A DNA stretch of 7,196 nucleotides. Origin: Gammaproteobacteria bacterium. Lineage in GTDB: Bacteria; Pseudomonadota; Gammaproteobacteria; Pseudomonadales; Azotimanducaceae_A. The stretch covers positions 1 to 7,196 of the forward strand of contig JAPPKV010000440.1 in the NCBI GenBank assembly GCA_028819775.1. Reading direction: 5' to 3'. Position numbers and translations under genes: made by a program. Under the pieces are notes generated by a model. The model had not been told where the DNA came from. It did no database searches and saw only the letters and a list, made by a program, of their open reading frames with translations. This document shows positions 1-5,735 of the stretch, one piece after another; the stretch's first letter is position 1; each line of letters starts with the position of its first letter.

Positions 1-68
1 TTATAGCCCCATACCATTAAAAAATAACTCGTTTTGTTCCGGGGCGGCCCGGGGCGCCGCGCCGCGGG

Positions 69-74
69 TATAAT
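69..74 (+). promoter_or_regulatory. Possible -10 box (TATAAT) upstream of the TRAP operon
   Basis: A perfect TATAAT hexamer stands in otherwise very GC-rich sequence, 60 bp before the first likely start codon, where an operon promoter is expected. It sits between the arms GCGGG (64-68) and CCCGC (76-80), so it is also the loop of a 5-bp palindrome. No convincing -35 hexamer lies 16-18 bp upstream; that interval is almost pure G and C. The AT-rich stretch at 1-40 could act as an upstream contact region, but this is inference. The hexamer may be a chance match or part of a palindrome. Confidence 0.3.
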
Positions 75-94
75 GCCCGCAGCTAATTCTGGGG

Positions 95-113
95 GCGACC
101 GCGAAGCGGTCGC
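95..113. repeat. REP-like hairpin 1 in the dctP leader
   Basis: Perfect 8-bp inverted repeat: GCGACCGC (95-102), loop GAA, GCGGTCGC (106-113). No T-tract follows, so it is not an intrinsic terminator. It contains the core GCGACC that recurs in the element at 5539-5657, which suggests a dispersed palindromic repeat family. It is the first of three hairpins in tandem before and inside the start of dctP. Confidence 0.6.
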
Positions 114-133
114 GTCTCGCGTGGAACAAATCC

Positions 134-1273
134 GTGGAGGCGACCCTAACGCGCCCGATAGGGCGCGCAGTCGCCCGCGTCGGATACGCGACGACCGTTG
201 GCGGGACGGGACAAGCCCGTCCCCGACGGTCTGTGTTCGCGACCCTCGCGACCGCAGTGGCCGCCATCGCGTTGGTCGCGGCGCAACCGTCCTTCGCCAA
301 GGAACTGAAGATCGCCACGAGCGCTCCCGATGGCACCGCTTGGATGAAGCTGCTGCGCCAGGCCGGCGCCGACGTGGCGAAAGCCACGGACAAACGCGTC
401 AAGCTCAAGTTCTACCCGGGCGGTACCCAGGGCGACGACCGGGACGTGATGCGCAAGATGCGCATCGGCCAACTGCACGGCGGAAGCATCCGCACGGGGG
501 TGTTCGGCCGCACGTACTCCGATATCCAGCTCTACAACCTGCCCATGGTCTTCCGCGACATGGACGAGGTGGACGCCGTGCGGCGGGCTTTGGATGCGGA
601 TTTGATCAAGGGACTCGGGGATGCCGGCTACACGGCCTACGGCATCGTCGAGCTCGGGATGGCGTACGCCATGAGCACGCGCGAGGCGCGCTCATTGGCG
701 GATGCTCGTCGACTGAAGGTCTGGGCACCGAAGGGCGACATCCCGGCGATTCGCCTGCTCGAAGCCTTCGCAATCAAGCCGATCACGCTGACCATTGGCG
801 AAGTGTTGCCGAGCCTCGCCACGGGGTTGATCGACACCGTGGCGGCGCCGCCCGTGGCCGTGCTGCCGCTGCAGTGGCACGGGCAGCTCGAATACGTACT
901 CGACCTGCCCTTCATGTACATCTACAGTCCATTCGTCATCTACGAGCGAAGCTTGAGAGACGTGGACGGCGCCGATAGGGCGGCGTTGCGCCGGATTCTG
1001 TCCGCGGCGGTCGCCGAGGCCGACCGGCGTAGCCGAGCGGATCACGATGCCGCGTGGAGCGCGCTGGCGAACCAGGGGCTTGAGTTCCTTGAACCCAAGG
1101 CGGCGGAGGCCGATGCGTGGCGCGCGGCTGCCCTCGACGCAACGAGAATCTGGGTCGAGGAAGGCATCGTCAGCCAGCCGATGTACGCCAAGCTGCAGGC
1201 CGTGCTCGCCGAAATCCGAAGCAGGCAGGCGGGGAATCCGAGCATCAAGACGTCTTCCGTCGCCGGACGCTAG
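134..1273 (+). CDS. dctP: TRAP transporter substrate-binding protein, DctP family
   Basis: Periplasmic solute receptor (DctP/COG1638 type) of a tripartite ATP-independent transporter; it would capture the substrate and pass it to the membrane subunits encoded next. The 379-residue product has a signal peptide (hydrophobic core about 34-50, likely cleavage after ...QPSFA at 55), then KELKIAT, and the family layout: FYPGGTQGDDRDVMRKMRIGQLHGG (split here as FYPGGTQGDD at 93-102 and MRIGQLHGG at 109-117), LYNLPMVF at 133-140, and the hinge region EVLPSLATGLIDTVAAPPV at 223-241. The usual K-x-R-x-P ligand-site motif reads LKVWAPKGD (194-202), with Trp where the family normally has the carboxylate-binding Arg, so the substrate may differ from C4-dicarboxylates. 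The start is uncertain. GTG 134 has only a weak GGA 8 nt upstream; GTG 233 gives a more ordinary length but no ribosome site and a signal peptide without a charged n-region. The product family is clear, the substrate is not. Confidence 0.93.
   Translation: MEATLTRPIGRAVARVGYATTVGGTGQARPRRSVFATLATAVAAIALVAAQPSFAKELKIATSAPDGTAWMKLLRQAGADVAKATDKRVKLKFYPGGTQGDDRDVMRKMRIGQLHGGSIRTGVFGRTYSDIQLYNLPMVFRDMDEVDAVRRALDADLIKGLGDAGYTAYGIVELGMAYAMSTREARSLADARRLKVWAPKGDIPAIRLLEAFAIKPITLTIGEVLPSLATGLIDTVAAPPVAVLPLQWHGQLEYVLDLPFMYIYSPFVIYERSLRDVDGADRAALRRILSAAVAEADRRSRADHDAAWSALANQGLEFLEPKAAEADAWRAAALDATRIWVEEGIVSQPMYAKLQAVLAEIRSRQAGNPSIKTSSVAGR
139..175. repeat. REP-like hairpin 2, two-tier stem inside the dctP 5' end
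   Basis: An outer stem GGCGAC (139-144) pairs with GTCGCC (170-175). An inner perfect 7-bp stem CGCGCCC (150-156) pairs with GGGCGCG (161-167) around the loop GATA. The two stems are separated by unpaired CCTAA on the left and CA on the right. A long stem with an internal bulge is typical of REP-type palindromes. If dctP starts at 134 this hairpin lies within codons 2-14. Confidence 0.6.
193..231. repeat. REP-like hairpin 3, ending 1 bp before the GTG at 233
   Basis: Inner perfect 8-bp stem GGGACGGG (203-210) pairs with CCCGTCCC (216-223) around the loop ACAAG. An outer 6-bp stem GACCGT (193-198) pairs with ACGGTC (226-231), with bulges TGGC and CG between the tiers. It shares its two-tier design with the hairpin at 139-175. 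It ends just before the GTG at 233, the alternative start of dctP, and encodes the Arg-Pro-Arg-Arg stretch preceding the hydrophobic signal segment if translation starts upstream. Confidence 0.6.
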
Positions 1274-1275
1274 AC

Positions 1276-1752
1276 ATGCCGGAGCGGCTGCGCCGCACCA
1301 TCGAGGTTGCCGAGACCTGCCTGCTCGTGTTTTTCCTCGCCGCGATGCTCGGCATCGCGGTCTACCAGATCGTCGCGCGCAACGCGTTCGGGGCGGGCGT
1401 GGTCTGGGGCGAGGAGTTCATCCAGATGGCTGTCCTGTGGCTGACCATGGTCGGCGGAGCGGTGGCCTCCGGCGCCGACAGTCACATCCGCATCGACATC
1501 GTCTCGCGCTTCGGCGGACCGGAGTTGCAAGCCGTCGCGGCCCGGGCCACCGCGTTGTTCACGGCCTGCGTGTGCGCTGCGCTCGGTTGGTTCTCCATCG
1601 AGTTCATTCGCTGGGACTTCATCGACGGAACGCCCGGCGTCGGCGCGGTGCCGGCATGGGTCTGCGAGACCATCATTCCTGCCGCCGCCGCAGTCATGGC
1701 GTTGCGCTATGTTCGTCACGCCGTTTGGCCGAAACCGAGGGCAGCGCGGTGA
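1276..1752 (+). CDS. dctQ: TRAP transporter small permease, DctQ family
   Basis: Small integral-membrane subunit that pairs with DctM in the inner membrane. The 158-residue product has four likely transmembrane helices, at about 13-34, 46-64, 90-110 and 127-147, as the family requires. After helix 2 it carries HIRIDIV (70-76), the conserved His-x-x-x-Asp motif of DctQ proteins. ATG 1276 was chosen because it lies 2 nt after the dctP stop and gives the normal family length; a longer in-frame reading back to 1117 runs inside dctP and is not credible. There is no clear Shine-Dalgarno, so translation is probably coupled to dctP. The stop TGA overlaps the GTG start of dctM. Confidence 0.93.
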   Translation: MPERLRRTIEVAETCLLVFFLAAMLGIAVYQIVARNAFGAGVVWGEEFIQMAVLWLTMVGGAVASGADSHIRIDIVSRFGGPELQAVAARATALFTACVCAALGWFSIEFIRWDFIDGTPGVGAVPAWVCETIIPAAAAVMALRYVRHAVWPKPRAAR

Positions 1753-3020
1753 TCTGGGCGGGCGTTGCGCTGGTGGTGCTGATGGCGCTCCTCGGCGCAC
1801 CGTTGTTCGCGGTGGTGCTGGCGGCGGCCATGCTGGGGTTCCTGGCCGTCGGCGTCGATCTCGCCGCGGTGGCGATAAACATCTACGACCTGACGGACAA
1901 GCAGCTTCTGGCGGCGCTGCCGTTTTTCACCTTCGCTGGCTACCTGATGGCGGAGGCCAAGTCCTCGGAGCGCCTGATGGCGCTGATCCGGGCGCTGTTC
2001 GGGTGGATGCCCGCCGGACTCGCCATCGTGGGCTTCATCGCCTGCGCACTGTTCACCGCGTTGACCGGCGCGTCCGGCGTCACCATCGTCGCGCTCGGCG
2101 CGCTGCTCCTGCCCATGCTCACGTCGAGCGGGTACCGGGAACGCTACAGCCTCGGACTAGTGACCACGTCGGGAAGCCTTGGTGTGCTGATCGTGCCGTC
2201 TGTGCCGCTCATCCTCTACGGCGTGGTGGCCCAGCAGATGGACGTGGGCGAGCCGTTCTCCATCCAGCAGCTCTTCCTGGGCGGCTTGGGCCCCGCGTTG
2301 CTGATGGTCGTCCTGCTCTCCGGATGGACGATCATGTTTCACGGCGACGTCCCACGCAGCCGGTTCGACGCGGGGGAGGTGTGGCGTGCGGTGAAAGCGG
2401 CCCGGTGGGAGATCCCGTTGCCCTTCGTGGTGCTTGGCGGCATCTACTCCGGCTACTTCGTGATCTCCGAAGCGGCCGCGATGACGGCGGTCTACGTGCT
2501 GATCGCCGAAGTCGCCCTGTACCGGGAGGTCTCGTTGCGCGCGCTACCGCGGGTGGTCCGCGAGTCGATGGTGATGGTCGGCAGCATCCTGCTTATCCTG
2601 GGCGTGGCGCTCGCGTTCACCAACTTCCTGGTGGATGCCCAGGTTCCCCAGGCGCTGTTCGAATTCATGCAGGAGCACGTCTCTAGCCCGCTCACGTTCC
2701 TACTGCTGCTCAACATCCTTCTGCTGTTGCTCGGCGCGATCCTCGACATCTTCGCCGCCATCATCATCATGGTGCCGCTGCTGCTTCCCGTCGCCGCCGG
2801 CTACGGCATCCACCCAATCCATTTGGGCGTCATCTTCCTCGCGAACCTGCAGATCGGCTACTTCACGCCACCCATCGGCATGAACCTTTTCATCGCCAGC
2901 TACCGATTCGAACGACCCGTGCTCGAACTCTACGCGGCATGTCTGCCGTTCATGGTCGTGCTCCTGGTCGCCGTTCTCATCATCACCTACGTTCCCGCGC
3001 TCTCGCTCTGGTTCCTATAG
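1749..3020 (+). CDS. dctM: TRAP transporter large permease, DctM family
   Basis: Large membrane subunit forming the ion-coupled translocation pathway of the TRAP system. The 423-residue product matches the usual DctM length (about 425) and is a chain of hydrophobic helices beginning IWAGVALVVLMALLGAPLF. Family landmarks are LPFFTFAGYLM (57-67), GASGVTIVALGALLLP (107-122), SGSLGVLIVPSVPLILYG (141-158) and, near the C-terminus, IGYFTPPIGMNLF (369-381), the typical TPP-x-G-x-N-L-F segment. GTG 1749 overlaps the dctQ stop as GTGA, with a weak GAGGG (1737-1741) upstream; this indicates translational coupling. The frame stays open upstream to 1047, but that extension overlaps dctP and dctQ, is Arg-rich and unlike a permease, and was rejected as a shadow. 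Confidence 0.94.
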   Translation: MIWAGVALVVLMALLGAPLFAVVLAAAMLGFLAVGVDLAAVAINIYDLTDKQLLAALPFFTFAGYLMAEAKSSERLMALIRALFGWMPAGLAIVGFIACALFTALTGASGVTIVALGALLLPMLTSSGYRERYSLGLVTTSGSLGVLIVPSVPLILYGVVAQQMDVGEPFSIQQLFLGGLGPALLMVVLLSGWTIMFHGDVPRSRFDAGEVWRAVKAARWEIPLPFVVLGGIYSGYFVISEAAAMTAVYVLIAEVALYREVSLRALPRVVRESMVMVGSILLILGVALAFTNFLVDAQVPQALFEFMQEHVSSPLTFLLLLNILLLLLGAILDIFAAIIIMVPLLLPVAAGYGIHPIHLGVIFLANLQIGYFTPPIGMNLFIASYRFERPVLELYAACLPFMVVLLVAVLIITYVPALSLWFL

Positions 3021-3025
3021 GAGGG
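3019..3025 (+). promoter_or_regulatory. Ribosome binding site for the MBL-fold hydrolase, on the dctM stop
   Basis: AGGAGGG is the best Shine-Dalgarno match in the window. It lies 5 nt before GTG 3031 and shares its first two bases with the dctM stop codon TAG (3018-3020). It fixes the start of the hydrolase and places the gene in the same transcript as the transporter. Confidence 0.8.
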
Positions 3026-3030
3026 ACTGC

Positions 3031-4077
3031 GTGGGCAAAGCAGTGCGTAGCGTCGTGGCAGCGGTCATCGGATTGGCGCTGATCGCGGGCCTTGCCGCCT
3101 ACTACGTACTCGGCACCCGGCACGGTCAGAATCTCGCTCTGGAGCGTGCCACTGCGGGAATCGCCGCGCGGGCGGTGCCCGCCGAGTACGACGGCCTGCG
3201 CGTATTCGTGTGCGGCTCCGGCTCCCCACTGCCGGGCCGGGCGCAGGCCTGTGTTGCGGTCACGGCAGGAGCATCGCTGTACCTCGTGGATTCCGGTGCC
3301 GGCTCGGCTGCCGTCATGCAGTTGCACCGTCAGCCGATGGCCCACCTGCAGGCCCTTCTGCTCACGCACCTTCACAGCGACCACATCACCGGCATCCCCG
3401 ACATGAACCTGGCGTCCTGGGTCAGGGGCCGGGGCGAGCCGCTGCGAATCCTCGGCCCGGCAGGCGTCGACCGGGTTGTCGGGGGGTACAACGAGGTTCT
3501 CGCCTTGGATCGAGGGTTCCGGGTTGCCCATCACGGCATCCACCTTCTGGCCCCGGAACTGGGTGTGATGCACGCCGAGACCGTCGAACCGGGGATCGTC
3601 GTTGAAGAGAACGGGCTCGCCATCACCGCATTTGCCGTCAACCATGAGCCCATCACGCCGGCGTACGGCTACCGTTTCGACTACCGCGGCCGCTCGGTGG
3701 TCGTCAGCGGGGACACCGTCGTGACGGACAGCCTAGAAGCAGCGGCGCGCGGTGCCGATCTGCTGCTGCACGACGTGTTGTCGATGCGGATCGTTGGCAC
3801 CATGCAAGCCGCTGCGACCGCTGTCGGCGCGTCGCGCGCGGCCAAGATATTCTCGGACATCCCGACCTACCATGCCCATGCCGTCGAACTAGGCCCGCTC
3901 GCAGCACGAACCGGTGTGCGGATGCTCGCCGTGTATCACTTCGTGCCGCCGCCCACGAACTACCTGATGGAGCGGATCTACCGGCACGATCTGCCGGACG
4001 GCGCCGTCCTCACGCGCGATGGAACCGAGATCAAGCTCCCGGCGGGAAGCACCGCGATCCATGTCACGCATCCCTGA
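3031..4077 (+). CDS. Membrane-anchored MBL-fold metallo-hydrolase (RNase Z/arylsulfatase-like)
   Basis: Predicted zinc-dependent hydrolase of 348 residues. Residues 5-27 are hydrophobic behind MGKAVR, giving a signal anchor or uncleaved signal peptide, so the catalytic domain probably faces the periplasm. Metal-site motifs are all present: THLHSDH (112-118, HxHxDH), His205 in VNHEP, Asp228 in SGDT, and His303 in YHF. GYRFDYRGRSVVVSGDT (213-229) and His281 followed five residues later by Glu286 follow the pattern of RNase Z and of MBL-type arylsulfatases. An exported location makes tRNA processing unlikely; an ester, sulfate-ester or lactone substrate is a better guess. It starts 10 nt after dctM behind a strong ribosome site, so it is very likely co-expressed with the transporter. 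The fold is certain; the substrate is unknown. Confidence 0.9.
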   Translation: MGKAVRSVVAAVIGLALIAGLAAYYVLGTRHGQNLALERATAGIAARAVPAEYDGLRVFVCGSGSPLPGRAQACVAVTAGASLYLVDSGAGSAAVMQLHRQPMAHLQALLLTHLHSDHITGIPDMNLASWVRGRGEPLRILGPAGVDRVVGGYNEVLALDRGFRVAHHGIHLLAPELGVMHAETVEPGIVVEENGLAITAFAVNHEPITPAYGYRFDYRGRSVVVSGDTVVTDSLEAAARGADLLLHDVLSMRIVGTMQAAATAVGASRAAKIFSDIPTYHAHAVELGPLAARTGVRMLAVYHFVPPPTNYLMERIYRHDLPDGAVLTRDGTEIKLPAGSTAIHVTHP

Positions 4078-4088
4078 GTACCGCCTAG

Positions 4089-4121
4089 ATCGTCTCAACC
4101 CCGACTGGCCGGTGAGACGAT
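4089..4121 (+). promoter_or_regulatory. Inverted repeat overlapping the start codon of the DsbA-like gene
   Basis: Perfect 9-bp inverted repeat: ATCGTCTCA (4089-4097), 15-nt spacer, TGAGACGAT (4113-4121). The right arm includes the A and U of the ATG at 4120 and overlaps the only SD-like bases, GGTGAG (4111-4116). In RNA it would bury the start region and could lower or gate translation; in DNA it could be a binding site for a dimeric regulator. No T-tract follows, so it is not a standard terminator. It occupies most of the only sizeable gap in the five-gene block. Function is inferred. Confidence 0.45.
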
Positions 4122-5508
4122 GACCGCCAAGCCCACCAGCCCCCGCGGCAGCGAGATGGCGAACCCGTCGCCGGCGCTGCGCTGGGTCATGTCCAAGATG
4201 CTTGCCCGGGCTGCGGACGCGGATCGAATCGCCGCCCGTCGCACCAAGGCGGAAGCGAAGCGCCGTAGGGCGGCGGCTGCGCATGTGGTCGAATACTTCC
4301 ACCAGGTGGACGATGGCTACAGCCACCTTGCCGCGCAGATGCTCGGCGCATTCGTCGAGCGCTACCAAGTGCGGCTCGTTTGTCACCTCGTAGGCCCGCC
4401 GCGCGGGCCGAACGCGCCGGAGCCGGACTTCCTGCTCGGCCTGTCCCGCTACGACGCGGCGAGGATCGGCCCGCACTACGGCCTCGGTTTTCCCGGAGGC
4501 TCGGATCCACCCGACCGAGATCTCGTGGATCTGGCAACGCGCATCCTGGCCGGGGTCGTGACCGACTCGGGAGCCTTTGTCGACGCGGCACCCCGCGTCG
4601 GCGACGCACTCTGGTCCGGATCCGCGGACGCGTTGCAGGGCTTGGCCGAGCGCTACCGGCCCGCGGCCGACGCGGCATCGGTTCTCGCCTCGGGCGAGAG
4701 GCGTCGGGCCGACCTAGGCCACTACTCGGGCGCGATGTTCCACTACGGCAAGGAGTGGTACTGGGGCGTCGACCGTCTCCACTACCTCGAGCAGCGGCTG
4801 ATCGAACTCGGCGCAAGCCACGATGGCGGGAAGACTCTCAGCGCGCCGCCGGCAATCGAGCACGGACCGCACCAGGACGACGGATCGATGACGTTCGAGA
4901 TCTTTCCGTCGGCGCGAAGTCCGTATACGGCATTGTCGTTCGACGCCGCCGTGGACTTGGCTCGCGCCACCGGCGTACGCCTGCGGGTCCGGCCGGTGCT
5001 GCCCATGGTGATGCGCGGCGTACCCGTTACCCGTACCAAGGGGACCTACATCTTCATGGACGCCGCACGGGAGGCGCGCTCACGCGGTCTGACCGATTGG
5101 GGCAGCTACTACGAACCCGTCGGCTCCCCGGTGGAGCGGTGCTATTCCCTCTACCCCTGGGCCGACGCCGAGGGTCGCGGCGTCGAACTCTTGAGCGCCT
5201 TCATGCGTGCCGCGTTCCAGGAGGGGATCAACACCAATACCGACGCCGGCTTGCGCCACGTGGTCGAAGCTGCGGGACTTTCCTGGGCGGAGGCCCAATC
5301 CATCGTGGGGAAGGACGTCTGGAACGACCGCGACTGGCGGGACGAGATCGAGGCGAATCGAAGCGCAATGTACGATATCGGGCTCTGGGGCGTGCCCAGC
5401 TTCCGGTTGCTCGATGCCGCGGGAGAGACGCGGCTTCGGGTCTGGGGCCAGGACCGGCTTTGGCTCGTGGCGCACGAAATCCAGCGTACCTTGGCGCCCG
5501 GACCATGA
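4120..5508 (+). CDS. Two-domain DsbA/HCCA-isomerase (kappa-GST)-like protein
   Basis: The 462-residue product has a basic helical N-terminus (about 20-55) and two thioredoxin-fold units of the DsbA/2-hydroxychromene-2-carboxylate isomerase type. Unit 1 (about 55-230) starts VEYFHQVDDGYSHLAAQ (57-73) and ends with WGVDRL (215-220). Unit 2 (about 257-455) starts FEIFPSARSPYTALSF (259-274), has the cis-proline loop GVPSF (424-428) and ends with WGQDRL (442-447). Neither has a CxxC, so it is not a disulfide oxidoreductase; members of this superfamily are glutathione-dependent isomerases or transferases. Unit 2 keeps Ser267 before Pro-Tyr and Pro426; unit 1 has Asp65 and Ala205 there and is probably structural. 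There is no signal peptide, so it is cytoplasmic. ATG 4120 is used here; ATG 4156 is possible because the hairpin at 4089-4121 covers the first start. Its reaction is unknown, but the operon suggests catabolism of an imported acid. Confidence 0.85.
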   Translation: MTAKPTSPRGSEMANPSPALRWVMSKMLARAADADRIAARRTKAEAKRRRAAAAHVVEYFHQVDDGYSHLAAQMLGAFVERYQVRLVCHLVGPPRGPNAPEPDFLLGLSRYDAARIGPHYGLGFPGGSDPPDRDLVDLATRILAGVVTDSGAFVDAAPRVGDALWSGSADALQGLAERYRPAADAASVLASGERRRADLGHYSGAMFHYGKEWYWGVDRLHYLEQRLIELGASHDGGKTLSAPPAIEHGPHQDDGSMTFEIFPSARSPYTALSFDAAVDLARATGVRLRVRPVLPMVMRGVPVTRTKGTYIFMDAAREARSRGLTDWGSYYEPVGSPVERCYSLYPWADAEGRGVELLSAFMRAAFQEGINTNTDAGLRHVVEAAGLSWAEAQSIVGKDVWNDRDWRDEIEANRSAMYDIGLWGVPSFRLLDAAGETRLRVWGQDRLWLVAHEIQRTLAPGP

Positions 5509-5538
5509 CGCCTGCGAGGCTCCACCTCAGAACGACGG

Positions 5539-5657
5539 CCGTAGGGGCGACCCTGGGGCGACCCTTGTGGTCGCCCGCGCCGACCGAACCGAGGCCCTTC
5601 GTTGCGCGAGCAGGGGCGAGGGCGCGCCCTACGGGCACGATAGCCTCGCCCCTACGG
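5539..5657. repeat. 119-bp palindromic element with 12-bp inverted ends (MITE/REP-like)
   Basis: The ends are perfect 12-bp inverted repeats: CCGTAGGGGCGA (5539-5550) and TCGCCCCTACGG (5646-5657). Inside are an exact 11-bp tandem duplication GGGGCGACCCT (5544-5554, 5555-5565), a hairpin GGGCGACC (5556-5563), loop CTTGT, GGTCGCCC (5569-5576), a 10-bp inverted repeat AGGGGCGAGG (5612-5621) with CCTCGCCCCT (5644-5653), and a self-palindrome GGGCGCGCCC (5620-5629). No transposase is encoded, so it is a non-autonomous or REP/BIME-type repeat. It fills much of the 5509-5735 gap, where no gene is credible. It could limit read-through or stabilise mRNA ends, but no T-tract supports a standard terminator. 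Confidence 0.7.
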
Positions 5658-5735
5658 TGCCTTGGTCGCCCATGCGCGTCTCGTGCGGCGAGGAGTTGCT
5701 AGGTTTGAAATCTCGGTGCCTCCCGCTGAAATTTC
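5658..5735. other. Intergenic stretch before the ATPase gene
   Basis: No gene or RNA is supported. It becomes AT-richer toward the ATPase and carries TTGAAA (5705-5710), 16 bp, then TGAAAT (5727-5732), a weak sigma-70-like pair (4 of 6 at the -10). TGAAATTTCA (5727-5736) is a perfect 10-bp palindrome touching the ATG at 5736 and could be an operator or chance. AGGAG at 5691-5695 has no open frame behind it that leads into the ATPase, because the ATPase frame is closed by TGA at 5706-5708. Confidence 0.25.

Noticed and set aside
91..231. CRISPR-like array
   Set aside because: The three palindromes differ in sequence and spacing; there is no constant repeat with regular spacers.
34..978. A 314-residue + strand open frame overlapping dctP
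   Set aside because: Low-complexity Arg-rich translation typical of a shadow frame; the dctP frame carries the conserved TRAP receptor motifs.
1047..1748. Long in-frame upstream extension of dctM giving a 657-residue product
   Set aside because: It overlaps dctP and dctQ fully, is Arg- and Pro-rich with no permease features, and DctM has its normal length from GTG 1749.
2983..3645. A 220-residue minus-strand frame opposite the hydrolase
   Set aside because: It lies opposite a frame with a complete metal-binding motif set and shows no domain of its own.
5556..5576. Hairpin with 8-bp stem as a Rho-independent terminator for the operon
   Set aside because: No T-tract follows; the sequence after the stem is GC-rich, and the hairpin is part of a larger repeat.
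4380..5702. A 440-residue + strand open frame overlapping the DsbA-like gene
   Set aside because: Arg/Gly/Pro-rich with no recognisable domain; it is the shifted frame of a GC-rich gene that has clear family motifs.
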